A DNA stretch of 64,000 bases, taken from positions 62,001 to 126,000 of the forward strand of contig NZ_SLZG01000003.1 in the NCBI RefSeq assembly GCF_004341625.1. Reading direction: 5' to 3'. Source of the DNA: Rhizobium sp. BK376 (GTDB lineage Bacteria; Pseudomonadota; Alphaproteobacteria; Rhizobiales; Rhizobiaceae). The notes below the pieces were generated by a model. It did not search any database. It saw only the letters and a program-made list of their open reading frames with translations, and was not told the DNA's origin. This document shows, piece after piece, positions 8,251 to 17,850 of this stretch; position 1 is the first letter of the stretch; each line of letters starts with the position of its first letter. The position numbers and the translations under genes were made by a program.

Positions 8251-9117
8251 CTATCGGCTCGCCTCGCGCGGGTCGAACAGGTCACGCAATCCGTCACCGA
8301 GCAGGTTGAAGCCTAAAACGGAGAGGGCAATTGCGAGGCCGGGCAGGATGGCAAGCCACGGCGCAAGCGCCATATAGGTCTGCGCGTCGGCCAGCATCCG
8401 CCCCCAGGTCGGCGCCGGCGGCGGCACGCCGAGGCCGAGGAAGCTCAGGCCCGCTTCGGTCAGGATCGCGAGGCCGAGCTGGATCGTCACCTGCACGATG
8501 ATCCCGCTAATGATGTTCGGAAGCACATGGCGCGTGGTAATAGTGAGCCGCGTATTGCCGAGCGCCCGCGCCGCCATCACATAGTCGCGGCTCCAGGCCT
8601 GCAGCGCAGAACCGAGCGAGACGCGGGCAAAGACGGGGACCATGAAGACTGCGATCGCGATGATAGCCGTCAGCCGGCCGGTGCCGAGAAAGGCGCCGAG
8701 CACCATGGCCGACAGGATCGGCGGCAGCGCAAAGATGACATCGCAGGCCCTCAGCAGAAGCGACGCGAACAGGCCGCGCTCGGCCGCCGCAAGCATGCCG
8801 ATGATCGTTCCGATGAGGCCGCCGATCGCCACGGCCGAGACCGAAATCGACAGCGAATTCCAGCAGCCGACCATCAGCATCGACAGAACGTCGCGACCGA
8901 ACTGATCCGTCCCGAGGATGCCGAAGGTAAGCGGCGGCTGCAGCTTGTGGATGATCTGCATCTTTGCTGGCGGCAGCGGCGTCCAGAACAGCGACAGGAC
9001 TGCAATGCCGACCAGCACAAGAATGATGACAAGGCCGACAAGGAGGTTGGTGCGCTTGCGGATGCGCCCATAGCGAGAGCGGGAGACGATGATTGGTTCG
9101 ACCGAGACGGCGCTCAT
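8251..9117 (-). CDS. DppC/OppC-type ABC transporter permease
   Basis: A 288-residue inner-membrane permease with about six helices, an N-terminal OppC_N-like segment (ILGTDQFGRDVLS) and the binding-protein-dependent transport domain. The EAA loop that contacts the ATPase is AARALGNTRLTITTRHVLPN (about 189-208). It pairs with the upstream DppB-type permease, whose stop overlaps this start by four bases (ATGA). The family imports oligopeptides, nickel or related solutes; specificity is set by the binding protein encoded first in the operon. Confidence 0.92.
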   Translation of the reverse strand: MSAVSVEPIIVSRSRYGRIRKRTNLLVGLVIILVLVGIAVLSLFWTPLPPAKMQIIHKLQPPLTFGILGTDQFGRDVLSMLMVGCWNSLSISVSAVAIGGLIGTIIGMLAAAERGLFASLLLRACDVIFALPPILSAMVLGAFLGTGRLTAIIAIAVFMVPVFARVSLGSALQAWSRDYVMAARALGNTRLTITTRHVLPNIISGIIVQVTIQLGLAILTEAGLSFLGLGVPPPAPTWGRMLADAQTYMALAPWLAILPGLAIALSVLGFNLLGDGLRDLFDPREASR

Positions 9118-10067
9118 GCATGGCCCCCGGCGCGAAGACGCGGATCAATGACGAGATAGGAAAGATCGACCAGAAAATTCATTACGATGACGAGGCCGGC
9201 AAAGAACAGCACCACGTCCTGCATGACAATGATATCGCGCTGTGTCAGCGCCTGATAGGCAAGCCGCCCGAGACCCGGCAGGTTGAAGACGTTCTCGATC
9301 AGCACAGCGCCGGCAATCAGGAAGGTGAACTGCAGGCCGAGGATGGTGAGGATCGGCACCAGCGCATTCGGCACGACATGGCGCCAGAGAATGAAGCCGT
9401 TCGACAGGCCCTTGGCGCGCGCCGTGCGGATGAAATCCTCATGCAGCGTATCGAGAACAGCCGAACGCGTCACTCGTGTCAGCACGCCCGCCTGCGGGAG
9501 GGCGAGCGCGACTGCCGGCAGGACAAGCGCCCGCAACGCCGGCAGCGCGCCGCCGCCCCATCCGGGAAAGCCGCCGGCCGGCATCCAGCCGAGCGTCGTG
9601 GCAAAGAGGATGATCAGCAGCAGCGCCACCCAGAAACCGGGCACCGCGATGCTCATCTGCGAGAAAAGCGAGGCGACGACATCGAACACGCCGCCGCGCC
9701 GGGCCGCAGCTGCAACGCCGAGCGGAAGCGCGATCAGCACCGACAGGATGATGGCGAGGATTGCGAGTGGCAGGGTCACGGCGAGCCGTTCCAGGATCAG
9801 CCCGGCAACGGGGACGCCATAGGTATAGGACTGGCCGAGATCGCCGCTGATCGCGCCTGCGAGCCAGCCGAGATATCGCAGGATCAACGGATGATCGAGA
9901 CCCATCGCGTGGCGAAGTGCCGCCAATGTCTCCGGCGTCGCCGACGTGCCGAGCGTGATCGCCGCCGGATCGCCCGGCAGGACTGCCATGACCGTAAAGA
10001 CCAGCAGCGAAACTGCGATCAGCGTCAGGATAAGCCCGATGATCCGGCGGGTGAGGAGGACGATCAT
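9114..10067 (-). CDS. DppB/OppB-type ABC transporter permease
   Basis: A 317-residue permease of the peptide/nickel class with an N-terminal helix (about 9-31), a periplasmic segment including ALRHAMGLDHPLILRYLGWL, five further helices, and the cytoplasmic EAA loop RTARAKGLSNGFILWRHVVPN. It is the first permease after the substrate-binding protein (85-base gap) and is translationally coupled to the DppC-like gene. No gene for an ATP-binding subunit is present nearby. Confidence 0.92.
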   Translation of the reverse strand: MIVLLTRRIIGLILTLIAVSLLVFTVMAVLPGDPAAITLGTSATPETLAALRHAMGLDHPLILRYLGWLAGAISGDLGQSYTYGVPVAGLILERLAVTLPLAILAIILSVLIALPLGVAAAARRGGVFDVVASLFSQMSIAVPGFWVALLLIILFATTLGWMPAGGFPGWGGGALPALRALVLPAVALALPQAGVLTRVTRSAVLDTLHEDFIRTARAKGLSNGFILWRHVVPNALVPILTILGLQFTFLIAGAVLIENVFNLPGLGRLAYQALTQRDIIVMQDVVLFFAGLVIVMNFLVDLSYLVIDPRLRAGGHA

Positions 10068-10152
10068 TGCATTCCCATGCCGGACCTCTTCCGGTTCAGT
10101 ATCGATATGTCATTCGGCTGGCGGCTCATGCCACCGGCGGCGTTCTGATGGG

Positions 10153-11682
10153 TCATTCCTCCCAGGAAACATTCGTCAGAACGTTCGACGGGATCGGTTC
10201 GTTTTCCCAGAGCCCCTTCAGCTTCTTGTCCCAGACGCCGAGCTTGGGCATAACGAAGAGATAAAGCGCCGGCACGTCCTCGGCGAGGATCTTTTGCGCT
10301 TCGCCATAGAGCTTGTTCTGCTCGGCCGGATCTGATGTCTCCTGGATCTTCTTCATCAGGTCGTTGAAGGCGGGGACCTTGTAGTTGAAGTAGTAGTTGT
10401 CGCGCGAATAGATATCGATATCTAGCGGCTCCGCATGCGCGACGATGGTCATGTCATAGTCGCGGCCGGTGAAGACGTCCTGCACCCACTTTGCCGGAAA
10501 CTCGGTCGGCTCGATGTTCATCGTCACGCCGATATCGGCAAACATCGCCTGCATCACCTGGGCGCTACGCGGCGCATAGGGCATCTGCGGTGTCTTGATG
10601 GTGAAGGTGAAGCCGTTGGGATAGCCGGCCTCTGCCAACAGCGCCTTGGCCTTGGCGGGATCGAAGGGCAGGGTGCCGGTCATGTCGACATAGCCCGGAT
10701 CATTCGGCGTATAGTGGCTGCCGATCGGCGTGCCCAGGCTCGACCATGCGCCGTCGATGATCGTCTTGCGGTCGAGCGCCATCATCAGCGCCTGGCGCAC
10801 GCGCTTATCGTTGAAGGGTTTGCGCGTGTTGTTCATGCCCGCAACGACCTTAAGCTCGGTATTGCCGACCTTGGTCGTAAGCCGCGCGTCGCCATCGAAG
10901 GAACTCATCAGCTCGGGTGCTCCGAATTCCGGAAAGGCGTCGACGTCACCGGCCCTGAGCGCCGCTGCTTCCGCCTGCGGATCGGCAATGAAGCGGAACG
11001 TCACCTTGTCGAGCTTTACCTGGACGTCCTTGTTCCAGTAGTCGGGGTTCTTGACGAGATCGACATGGTCGCCCTTGGCCCAGGTGGAGAATTTGAACGG
11101 CCCGGTGCCGACAGGCGTCATCTTGTCATTGGCGGCCGACTTCGGACCGACCATGACGGAGGAGGGCCAGCCGAGCCAGTAGAGCAGGCTGCCGGCCGGC
11201 GAGGACAGATGCAGCACCAGCGTCTCGGCATCGGGCGTGTCGATCGAGGCGATCGTCGAGAAGAAGCGCTTCTGCGGATTGACGGAGTCGGCGCCACGCG
11301 CCCGGTCGAGCGCGAACTTGGCGGCGGCTGAATCGAATGCCTCGCCATCGTGGAATTTCACGCCGGTCTGCAGCTTGAACGTATAGGTCAGGCCATCGGG
11401 TGAAATCTCCCAGCTCTTGGCGAGCTGCGGGATGACCTTGCCGCTTTCGTCGATTGCGACAAGCCCTTCAAAAACGTTCTGCCATGTCACCTGGCCGATC
11501 GCGACGGGTGCCGCAATCGTCGGATCAAGGCCCGTCGGCTCGACGGCCATGCCGAGGTTGAGCGTGGTCTTGGCGGCCTCGGCCGGCGTCAGGCCCATCA
11601 GCATCAGGCCGGCCGACATGGCCACACCCAGGGAAAGGAGCCGGACGAGACGCGTTGAAGACGCGAATGAAACCTTGATCAT
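10153..11682 (-). CDS. Peptide/nickel-type ABC transporter substrate-binding protein (SBP_bac_5)
   Basis: A 509-residue periplasmic protein of the family-5 solute-binding class. It has a Sec signal peptide (hydrophobic core LLSLGVAMSAGLMLMGL, cleavage near PAEAA) and family motifs including KSWEISPDGLTYTFKLQTGVKFHDG and VRQALMMALDRK. The second of two adjacent ATG codons (11682) is chosen because AAGGGA lies at proper spacing before it. It opens the importer operon, 150 bases after the stop of the LysR gene on the same strand. The ligand is not identifiable. Confidence 0.92.
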   Translation of the reverse strand: MIKVSFASSTRLVRLLSLGVAMSAGLMLMGLTPAEAAKTTLNLGMAVEPTGLDPTIAAPVAIGQVTWQNVFEGLVAIDESGKVIPQLAKSWEISPDGLTYTFKLQTGVKFHDGEAFDSAAAKFALDRARGADSVNPQKRFFSTIASIDTPDAETLVLHLSSPAGSLLYWLGWPSSVMVGPKSAANDKMTPVGTGPFKFSTWAKGDHVDLVKNPDYWNKDVQVKLDKVTFRFIADPQAEAAALRAGDVDAFPEFGAPELMSSFDGDARLTTKVGNTELKVVAGMNNTRKPFNDKRVRQALMMALDRKTIIDGAWSSLGTPIGSHYTPNDPGYVDMTGTLPFDPAKAKALLAEAGYPNGFTFTIKTPQMPYAPRSAQVMQAMFADIGVTMNIEPTEFPAKWVQDVFTGRDYDMTIVAHAEPLDIDIYSRDNYYFNYKVPAFNDLMKKIQETSDPAEQNKLYGEAQKILAEDVPALYLFVMPKLGVWDKKLKGLWENEPIPSNVLTNVSWEE

Positions 11683-11834
11683 CATGTTCCCTTGTCTGGC
11701 TGCCGTGGCGTGACGACAAACCCCTTTTGAAGAAAATAGTGGCACCGCGCCGGTGCACACACAATGTCAATTTTGTGTGCTCGGTGTAGCCGAAAAAGCT
11801 ACACAGGAAATTGTCGCCGGATGCAAGCCCGCAG

Positions 11835-12755
11835 CTATTCTTTCAAGTCACTCCTGCGGTCGGTTCGCTCGCGCATGAAGCGCTCGATGAAATCGAGAAG
11901 CTTCGTCGCAGCAAAGGATAATTGCCGATCGGGCGCGACGCAGAGATCGACATGGGTGCGGACACGGCTCTTGCCGCTGAGCGGTATGGCGACCAGCTGT
12001 CCCGCCTGGATTTCGCGATTGACGGTCAGCGCGGGCAGAAGCGTGACCGCGGCGCCGCTGAGAACAAGCTCCTTGAGCATTTCCAGCGAGCTCGTGATGA
12101 AGACCGGATCGAGCTCCAGTCCTTCCTTCTCGAACAACGCATCGAATGCCTGCCGGAAACCGAAGGACTGTTCCGGCAATGCCAGCGAATATTCGGCGAG
12201 TTCTCTCAGCGAAATATCCTGCCGCCCCGCCGCCGGGTGGTTCGGCGCCGCTATCAGGTCGTAGGCGATCTCCGAGCGCAGTCGCACCTTGGCGCCGGAC
12301 ATTGCCGGTGCAAACAGCGTAACGGCAATATCGGCCTCGGCACTGTTGACGGCTTCCACCGCCTGCCGCGCGCTGGTGATCGCTACCTGGAACCGCAGCT
12401 TCGGATATTTGAGGCTGAATTCGGCAAGCGCCGGCGCCAGCAGATTGGCGACGGTTGCCCCGTTGGCGTAGATGCTGACGCGTCCGCGCTGCAGTCCCTT
12501 CAGGTCGCCGATCAATTGCTGCACATGGTCGAGTTCGCGCAGCGTCCGGCCGGCCCGGGCGGCCAGCAGTTCGCCCGCCGCCGTCAGTTTCACGCCGCGG
12601 GCGCTGCGCTCCACCAGTGGCGCTCCGAAATGATACTCCAGGTTTTCGATCTGCCGGCTGATCGCGGTCGGGGCGACGTTCAGGTTCTCCGCAGCCTGGC
12701 GCATGGAATTGGTCCTGACCAATTCGTCGAAATACATCAGGGCCCGGATCTGCAT
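11835..12755 (-). CDS. LysR-family transcriptional regulator
   Basis: A 306-residue LTTR with an N-terminal winged helix-turn-helix (residues 1-60; NSMRQAAENLNVAPTAISRQIENLE) and a type 2 periplasmic-binding-like effector domain (about 90-290). It lies immediately upstream of the ABC importer/amidase operon in the same orientation, which is unlike the divergent arrangement usual for LTTRs, and is a plausible regulator of that operon. Effector unknown. Confidence 0.9.
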   Translation of the reverse strand: MQIRALMYFDELVRTNSMRQAAENLNVAPTAISRQIENLEYHFGAPLVERSARGVKLTAAGELLAARAGRTLRELDHVQQLIGDLKGLQRGRVSIYANGATVANLLAPALAEFSLKYPKLRFQVAITSARQAVEAVNSAEADIAVTLFAPAMSGAKVRLRSEIAYDLIAAPNHPAAGRQDISLRELAEYSLALPEQSFGFRQAFDALFEKEGLELDPVFITSSLEMLKELVLSGAAVTLLPALTVNREIQAGQLVAIPLSGKSRVRTHVDLCVAPDRQLSFAATKLLDFIERFMRERTDRRSDLKE

Positions 12756-12790
12756 TCACTTAAACTCCGCCGTTTGGCATCCTTTTCCTT

Positions 12791-12894
12791 TAGAGCAATT
12801 CCAGCAAAAGTGTTATACGGTTTTGCGTCCGGAATTGCGTCTATTCAAAGAGATAGAGCGGGTCGGCGATTCGAAGAAAAGCGGACGCGCTCTA
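12791..12894. repeat. Rhizobial-type palindromic intergenic element, TAGAGC ends
   Basis: A 104-base segment bounded by TAGAGC and its inverted copy GCTCTA. It contains AGAGCAATTCCAGCAAAAGT, the phrase GGTTTTGCGTCCGGAATTGC and an internal AGATAGAGCGG. I recall this sequence type as a very frequent intergenic repeat in Rhizobium and related genera; copy number here could not be searched. It occupies most of the gap between the LysR and P1-peptidase genes and would form a long hairpin in RNA. Confidence 0.65.
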
Positions 12895-12899
12895 GGCGA

Positions 12900-13904
12900 T
12901 CATCGTCCCGCAGGAAAGCGGTCGCGCCATGCCTTCTGAGCCCCCTCGACCGGGAGCGCTGATGCCTCATAGATACCGCGGGCAATGGCGCGGGCCATGA
13001 CCGATGTCGCGAGGTGACATAGTTCCATGAAGTCCAGCATATCAGCCATCGGTCGGTGCCCCGTTGAAGCGGCAAAGACCGTGTCGCCGTCGAAGGGCAG
13101 ATGGGCGGGCAGCAGCGCTCTCGCCAGCCCGTCATGGCCAAGAATGGAGAGGCGGTGCGCCTCGGCCTTGGTGAGCGTCGCGTCGGTGACGATCGCGCCG
13201 ATCGTGGTCGCTGTAACATTCACGCCTTTCAGGCGCATGGCAATGTCCCTGTCCGAGATCTGCTGCGGTAAGCCCAGCCCGCCGAACTCGCCGCCTCTCT
13301 CGAATGGAGCACCCCAGAAATGCGGGCCGTCGCCGATCGTCGCCGAGCCCAGCGCATTGACTGCGACGATCGCCGCAATCCGATGTCCTGTGCTGCTGAC
13401 GGCACTCGCCGAACCGAGGCCACCCTTGAACGTCGCAGTCGTCGCGCCCGTTCCGGCGCCCACGGTGCCGAGCTGGAAAACGCCCTTCTTCGCAGCCTTG
13501 AAAGCGTCGTAACCGAGTTCGCGGTAGGGCGATTGCAGGCCCCAGTCCTTGTTGCCGCCGTTCAGCAGATCCATGAGGATCGCCTGCGGCACGATCGGCA
13601 CGCGCGTCGTTCCCACCTGTAGCCCACGTCCGGCTTCGCGCAGGCCCGCCTGCACGCCACCGGCAGCATCGAGGCCGAAGGCCGATCCGCCCGAGAGCAC
13701 CAGCGCATCGACCGTACCGACTGTCATCGAAGGATCGAGCAGCGCCGTGTCGCGTCCTCCGGGAGCGCCGCCCAGCACGACGCCTGAGGCAATCGCCGGC
13801 TCGTCGAAGACAACAGCGGTAACACCGGATCCGAGAGACAGATCCGTGACGTTGCCGACGGAAACGCCTTCGATATCGGTGAGGAGATTAAGGAGGTCGG
13901 CCAC
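12900..13904 (-). CDS. P1/DmpA-family N-terminal-nucleophile peptidase (S58)
   Basis: A 334-residue member of the DmpA/BapA family, aminopeptidases that mature by autocleavage into two chains. The family's cleavage motif is visible as KGGLGSAS, placing the likely scissile bond at Gly164-Ser165, with Ser165 becoming the nucleophile. The N-terminal part has the conserved IEGVSVGNVTD and VLSGGSAFGLDAAGG segments. Family members release N-terminal D- or L-residues, or act on beta-peptides; the substrate here is unknown. The gene stands alone, with a repeat element just downstream of its stop. Confidence 0.9.
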   Translation of the reverse strand: MADLLNLLTDIEGVSVGNVTDLSLGSGVTAVVFDEPAIASGVVLGGAPGGRDTALLDPSMTVGTVDALVLSGGSAFGLDAAGGVQAGLREAGRGLQVGTTRVPIVPQAILMDLLNGGNKDWGLQSPYRELGYDAFKAAKKGVFQLGTVGAGTGATTATFKGGLGSASAVSSTGHRIAAIVAVNALGSATIGDGPHFWGAPFERGGEFGGLGLPQQISDRDIAMRLKGVNVTATTIGAIVTDATLTKAEAHRLSILGHDGLARALLPAHLPFDGDTVFAASTGHRPMADMLDFMELCHLATSVMARAIARGIYEASALPVEGAQKAWRDRFPAGR

Positions 13905-14062
13905 GGGTTATCCTTCGCTCGTCTGACATGCGCAGCATGCTGGCGATAGGATCGCAAAGAGGCCGGAAAGACAAGACCGCCCCCGGCCTGAGGCTCGGAG
14001 CGGTCTTAATTGTCGGGACTGACATAAATGGCAGTGGCTAGAGTCCCGGCCGTCGGCCTATG

Positions 14063-14257
14063 TCAGACATGCATCGGCCTTGCGTTCTGGCGCGCCAACA
14101 GGTCACGGATGGCGAGTTTCACCTCATCCGTGTTCCGGAAACGCTGCTCATCAAGATCATGCACATGGAATTTCACGGCGATGAACTTCAACCGATCTTC
14201 ATCCGGGACAACGATGCCGACGGGAACGCCGGCGTATTCGATCACTTGCTTCTTCAT
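14063..14257 (-). CDS. Small conserved-looking hypothetical protein, 64 residues
   Basis: The ATG at 14257 has GGGAG eight bases upstream. The product begins MKKQVIEYAGVPVGIVVPDE and has no signal peptide or membrane segment; it is charged, with predicted beta strands followed by a helix (DEVKLAIRDLLARQNA). I do not recognise a family. The strong ribosome-binding site and protein-like composition support a real gene. Longer frames on the opposite strand here lack such support. Confidence 0.6.
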   Translation of the reverse strand: MKKQVIEYAGVPVGIVVPDEDRLKFIAVKFHVHDLDEQRFRNTDEVKLAIRDLLARQNARPMHV

Positions 14258-14774
14258 AAAAAATACTCCCACTGCACTCACGTGGCGCAGATACGGCGAA
14301 TTGACAGTTTTGGTCCGAGTGGGGGACGAACGTCACATTCGACAGCGCGGGCGGGAGAGTGCGCCCGAGCGGTCATGGCCAAGCACGAACCGCCCAAGGC
14401 CAAAAGCGATGACTTCGTATACCTGCATATCACTTTCCTTAGTTGGCGTTGTACTTGTATGGCTTTCCGGGCAGACCCGGACAGTCACCGATGAGCCGTT
14501 ATTAATCTACCAATGATGTAGACTATAACGAAGATATCTACGGAACTATATTCCGAAAGATGTCAAAATGTCGACGATCGGAGAAATAAAATTCTTTTGC
14601 CGGCGAAGTTTAGGAAAGAACGATATCACGCTTTCGTACGACTTCGCGCGGCGAGCGGCTCGCCGATCACCGACCTACATTTAGGAAGTCGCAGCCTTAT
14701 CGACAATGCCCAGTAAGGGTAAAAATAGGATGGTCGCGAAATCACCCTAATGGTTAATGCCGCCTTGAAGGCGG
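14258..14774. other. Intergenic region, no gene recognised
   Basis: About 500 bases between the small gene and the end of the fusion-enzyme gene. The composition is more AT-rich than the flanks (around 14510-14620). Frames here overlap one another and lack credible starts. I see no RNA gene, clear terminator or known repeat; a short inverted GCGAGCGGCTCGC lies near 14652. Confidence 0.5.
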
Positions 14775-17702
14775 CTACCACCCCTCATCCAGCACCTTTT
14801 CCAGGGCCTTCAGGAAGAAATCGGCACTTTCGGGCTGCAGGCAGAGGGGCGGCTTGATCTTCAACACATTGAGGTGATCGCCAGTCGGTTGCATGACGAT
14901 GCCGAGCTCGAGCAGCCGATCGCAGATCGCGGCCGTTTCTTCGGTGGCCGGCGTCAGCGAATCATGGTCGCGGACGAATTCGAGACCGAGATAGAGACCC
15001 ATGCCGTGAACGGCCCCGACCAAGGGAAAGCGTCCCATCAGCCCGACAAGCCCGGCCTTCAGGCGATCGCCGACCTCACGTGCGTTCTGCTGCAGTGCCT
15101 CGTCCTTCAAAATGTCGAGAACCGTCAGGCCGACGACAGAGCTCACCGGGCTGCCGCCGGTCGAAGAGAAGAAATAGCCTTCCTTTTCCAGTGATTCGGC
15201 GATCTCGCGGCGGGTAATGACGGCGCCAAGCGGGTGGCCGTTGCCCATGCCCTTGGCCACGGTGATGATATCGGGCACGACGCCCTGCTGTTCGAAGCCC
15301 CAGAAAAAATGTCCAAGGCGGCCGTAGCCGACCTGCACCTCGTCGGCGATGCAAAGACCGCCGCGCTCCCGCACCAGGGCATACATCCTTTCGAGATAGC
15401 CGTTCGGCAGCGGAATGCCGCCGGCATTGCCGTAGACTGATTCGGCGATGAAACCGGCAAGTCCCTCGTTCCTTTCCCTGATCCCGTCGAGAACTGGCAT
15501 TGCCGCCTCGACATAATCTGCGGTTGATTCCGGTCCGCGGAAGCGACCGCGATAGGTATTCGGCGCCATCACGGGATGCACCCAGTCCGGCCGCGTCGTC
15601 AGAGCCTGCGGATTGTCGGCAATCGAGGTGGAAACGGCATCGCTTGCGACCGACCAGCCGTGATAACCCTCCAGCAGGCAGAGCATATTCACGGAGCCGG
15701 TATGCGCCGCGGCCAGACGAAGCGCCAGGTCGTTGGCTTCCGATCCGCTATTGACAAGAAAGACGCTGTCGAGCCCTTCCGGCGCCAAAGCCGTCAGCCG
15801 CTCGCAGAATTCCGCGACAGCCGCATAGTGAAATCGGGAATTGGTGTTGAGCCTTGACCATTGCTGCTCGACCGCCGCCGTCAGCCGCGGATGCGCATGA
15901 CCAAGAATAGTGACGTTGTTGACCATGTCGAGATAGGCGCGGCCTTGCACATCGAAGAGATGTTCCCGCCAGCCGCGCTCGATTTGCGGCGGATACTGAT
16001 AGTAATGTTTCTGCGGCTTGGCGAAATGTGCGTCGCGCAGCGCGAGCCAGGCTGTGGCCTGCGGTCTCGGTGCGTCCATCGCCGGGTTGAGAATGCCGGC
16101 CGGGGACGGACATATGTCCGCCCAGACCTCGGCATGACCGGCGCTGCAGAAAAGCGGCGGCACCAGCGAGGGCATGCGGCAGAGCTGGACGCGCAACCCG
16201 CCCACCGAAGCTTCTTCTCCCGAGACGGTGCCGAGGGGCTCGCCCGCTGCAACTTCGGCGTCCTCTTCCAGCGAGGAGTCCGCGCCGTCGAGATGAAGGC
16301 TAAGATCGTCTGACGACAGAACCAGATGCTGCCCCTGCCAATGGATGCGCCCGGCAAAGGGCGCTGCGACTGCGGTGCCTGCCGGCAGGCAGATATCGCT
16401 ATGCAGGGCGAAATTCTGCGGTGGCTCAAGGCTCAGGGTCTTCGTATGGGTAAGCCGGAATTCGCCGTAGCGTGTTGCCGCAATGCTGGATTCGATCGCG
16501 GCCCTTGCGAGCAGCTGCCAGTCCATATCCGGTTTCGACCAGTTGCCGTCCCCGAAATTCGCGCTTGTGACCGAGAGGTCGATGACTGTCATGGTCTCGG
16601 ATGCAATGTCGGGCAGCAGCGGCAACCAGCCCGTCTTATCGAGCGCAGGCATGTCCACGCCCACCGCCTTGAGGATTGCGGCCTCCATGACATCGGGATC
16701 TGCCGAGGTGGCGATCTCGAAGATTTTGCGTTCGTATTCCAGATTGCGGCGGACGTAATCATTGTCCGGATCGATGGAGAGCTGCTGCTCGCCGCTGGCG
16801 GCAAGGATGACGGCGCGCGCCACGGTCAGCGGCCAGAGCGCACGCAGCTCCGCATCGTTGAGCGGATAGGCGGCGTGGTAGGCCTGAATTGCCGGAAGGA
16901 TGGCGAATGCGTCGCCCTCCACGTGATGCAGAAGCGAAGCGCAGGTCACGGCGAGATCGCCGACCAGCCAGCCCTGGATGATGTCGCCGAAATCGATGAC
17001 GCCATCAGGGATGAGACGGCCGTTGGCATCCGGCCGGCTGACGACGTTGTCGCCTGTCACATCGTGATGAACAGGCTGTATGCGCAGGCCGCTTGCCAGC
17101 GGCTGGATCCGCTTGACGGCTGCCACCATCGCCTTGGCGATACGGTCGCGGGTTTCGTTATTGGTGATTGCCGAGAGCAACTGCACGGCAACCGGACCGG
17201 CGCGGCGCAGATCCCATTGCAGGTTGCGGTCCAGTCCGAGATGGTCGAAATCGGAGAGATCGCTGGCAAGGCGTGCGCAGAGCGCGCCGAGGGCCGAGAT
17301 CGAGGCGACCGGGAGGTGCTTGCGGCCCGTCAAAGACTGGCCGTCGAGATATTCCAGCAGGCGGACCCGGTATTCCTGATCGTGCAGGGTGAGGTCGACG
17401 ATCTCCTCACCACTCAAGGATGGAATGACGGCCGGAACGCGCAGCGCATTTTCCTTGGCCTTGAGATGCCGAATTGCCGCATTCTGCGCTTCGAGTTCGA
17501 CAACGGCGTATTCCGCCCGGCAGATCTTCAGCACGTAGTGCGCCTGATCGGTTTCGACCCGATAATTCCGGTCCTGCTGGCTGCCGAGTTCGCTGAGCGT
17601 GCCGGAAAGTCCGTAATGTATGTGAAGGATGTCCGATGCGTCTTCCGCCGAGACCTCCGGTCTTGGCAATTGAATACGGTTGGCGAGAGCGACGTCGGCC
17701 AT
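14775..17702 (-). CDS. Fusion: APH-type kinase, M23-like domain, class III PLP aminotransferase/phospho-lyase
   Basis: A 975-residue three-part protein. Residues about 20-330 are a choline/aminoglycoside-type kinase fold, with the catalytic loop HDVTGDN (213-219) and the metal motif DFGD (237-240). Residues about 415-530 resemble a lysostaphin/M23 domain (AGTAVAAPFAGRIHW), but the first zinc motif is degenerate (HSD rather than HxxxD). Residues about 555-975 are a class III PLP enzyme with SGSEAND (652-658), DEVQ (787-790) and the PLP lysine Lys817 in VAKGMGNGHP. The separate human homologues are hydroxylysine kinase and the phosphohydroxylysine/phosphoethanolamine phospho-lyases, so phosphorylation then ammoniophospholysis of an amino alcohol is the likely chemistry. 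Substrate inferred, not shown. Confidence 0.88.
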   Translation of the reverse strand: MADVALANRIQLPRPEVSAEDASDILHIHYGLSGTLSELGSQQDRNYRVETDQAHYVLKICRAEYAVVELEAQNAAIRHLKAKENALRVPAVIPSLSGEEIVDLTLHDQEYRVRLLEYLDGQSLTGRKHLPVASISALGALCARLASDLSDFDHLGLDRNLQWDLRRAGPVAVQLLSAITNNETRDRIAKAMVAAVKRIQPLASGLRIQPVHHDVTGDNVVSRPDANGRLIPDGVIDFGDIIQGWLVGDLAVTCASLLHHVEGDAFAILPAIQAYHAAYPLNDAELRALWPLTVARAVILAASGEQQLSIDPDNDYVRRNLEYERKIFEIATSADPDVMEAAILKAVGVDMPALDKTGWLPLLPDIASETMTVIDLSVTSANFGDGNWSKPDMDWQLLARAAIESSIAATRYGEFRLTHTKTLSLEPPQNFALHSDICLPAGTAVAAPFAGRIHWQGQHLVLSSDDLSLHLDGADSSLEEDAEVAAGEPLGTVSGEEASVGGLRVQLCRMPSLVPPLFCSAGHAEVWADICPSPAGILNPAMDAPRPQATAWLALRDAHFAKPQKHYYQYPPQIERGWREHLFDVQGRAYLDMVNNVTILGHAHPRLTAAVEQQWSRLNTNSRFHYAAVAEFCERLTALAPEGLDSVFLVNSGSEANDLALRLAAAHTGSVNMLCLLEGYHGWSVASDAVSTSIADNPQALTTRPDWVHPVMAPNTYRGRFRGPESTADYVEAAMPVLDGIRERNEGLAGFIAESVYGNAGGIPLPNGYLERMYALVRERGGLCIADEVQVGYGRLGHFFWGFEQQGVVPDIITVAKGMGNGHPLGAVITRREIAESLEKEGYFFSSTGGSPVSSVVGLTVLDILKDEALQQNAREVGDRLKAGLVGLMGRFPLVGAVHGMGLYLGLEFVRDHDSLTPATEETAAICDRLLELGIVMQPTGDHLNVLKIKPPLCLQPESADFFLKALEKVLDEGW

Positions 17703-17850
17703 GGCATCCCCGGAAAGCGGTTATCTACAACAGCAAATAAGCGCAAACCTGCCAGCGGCAAGACAAAGATGCAATCGCCCGTGATACTTAGGCAGGATTG
17801 CGTTTCAGATGGTTGCTTCGGGCTATCCGATCGAGGGCTGGGCGACCAAC

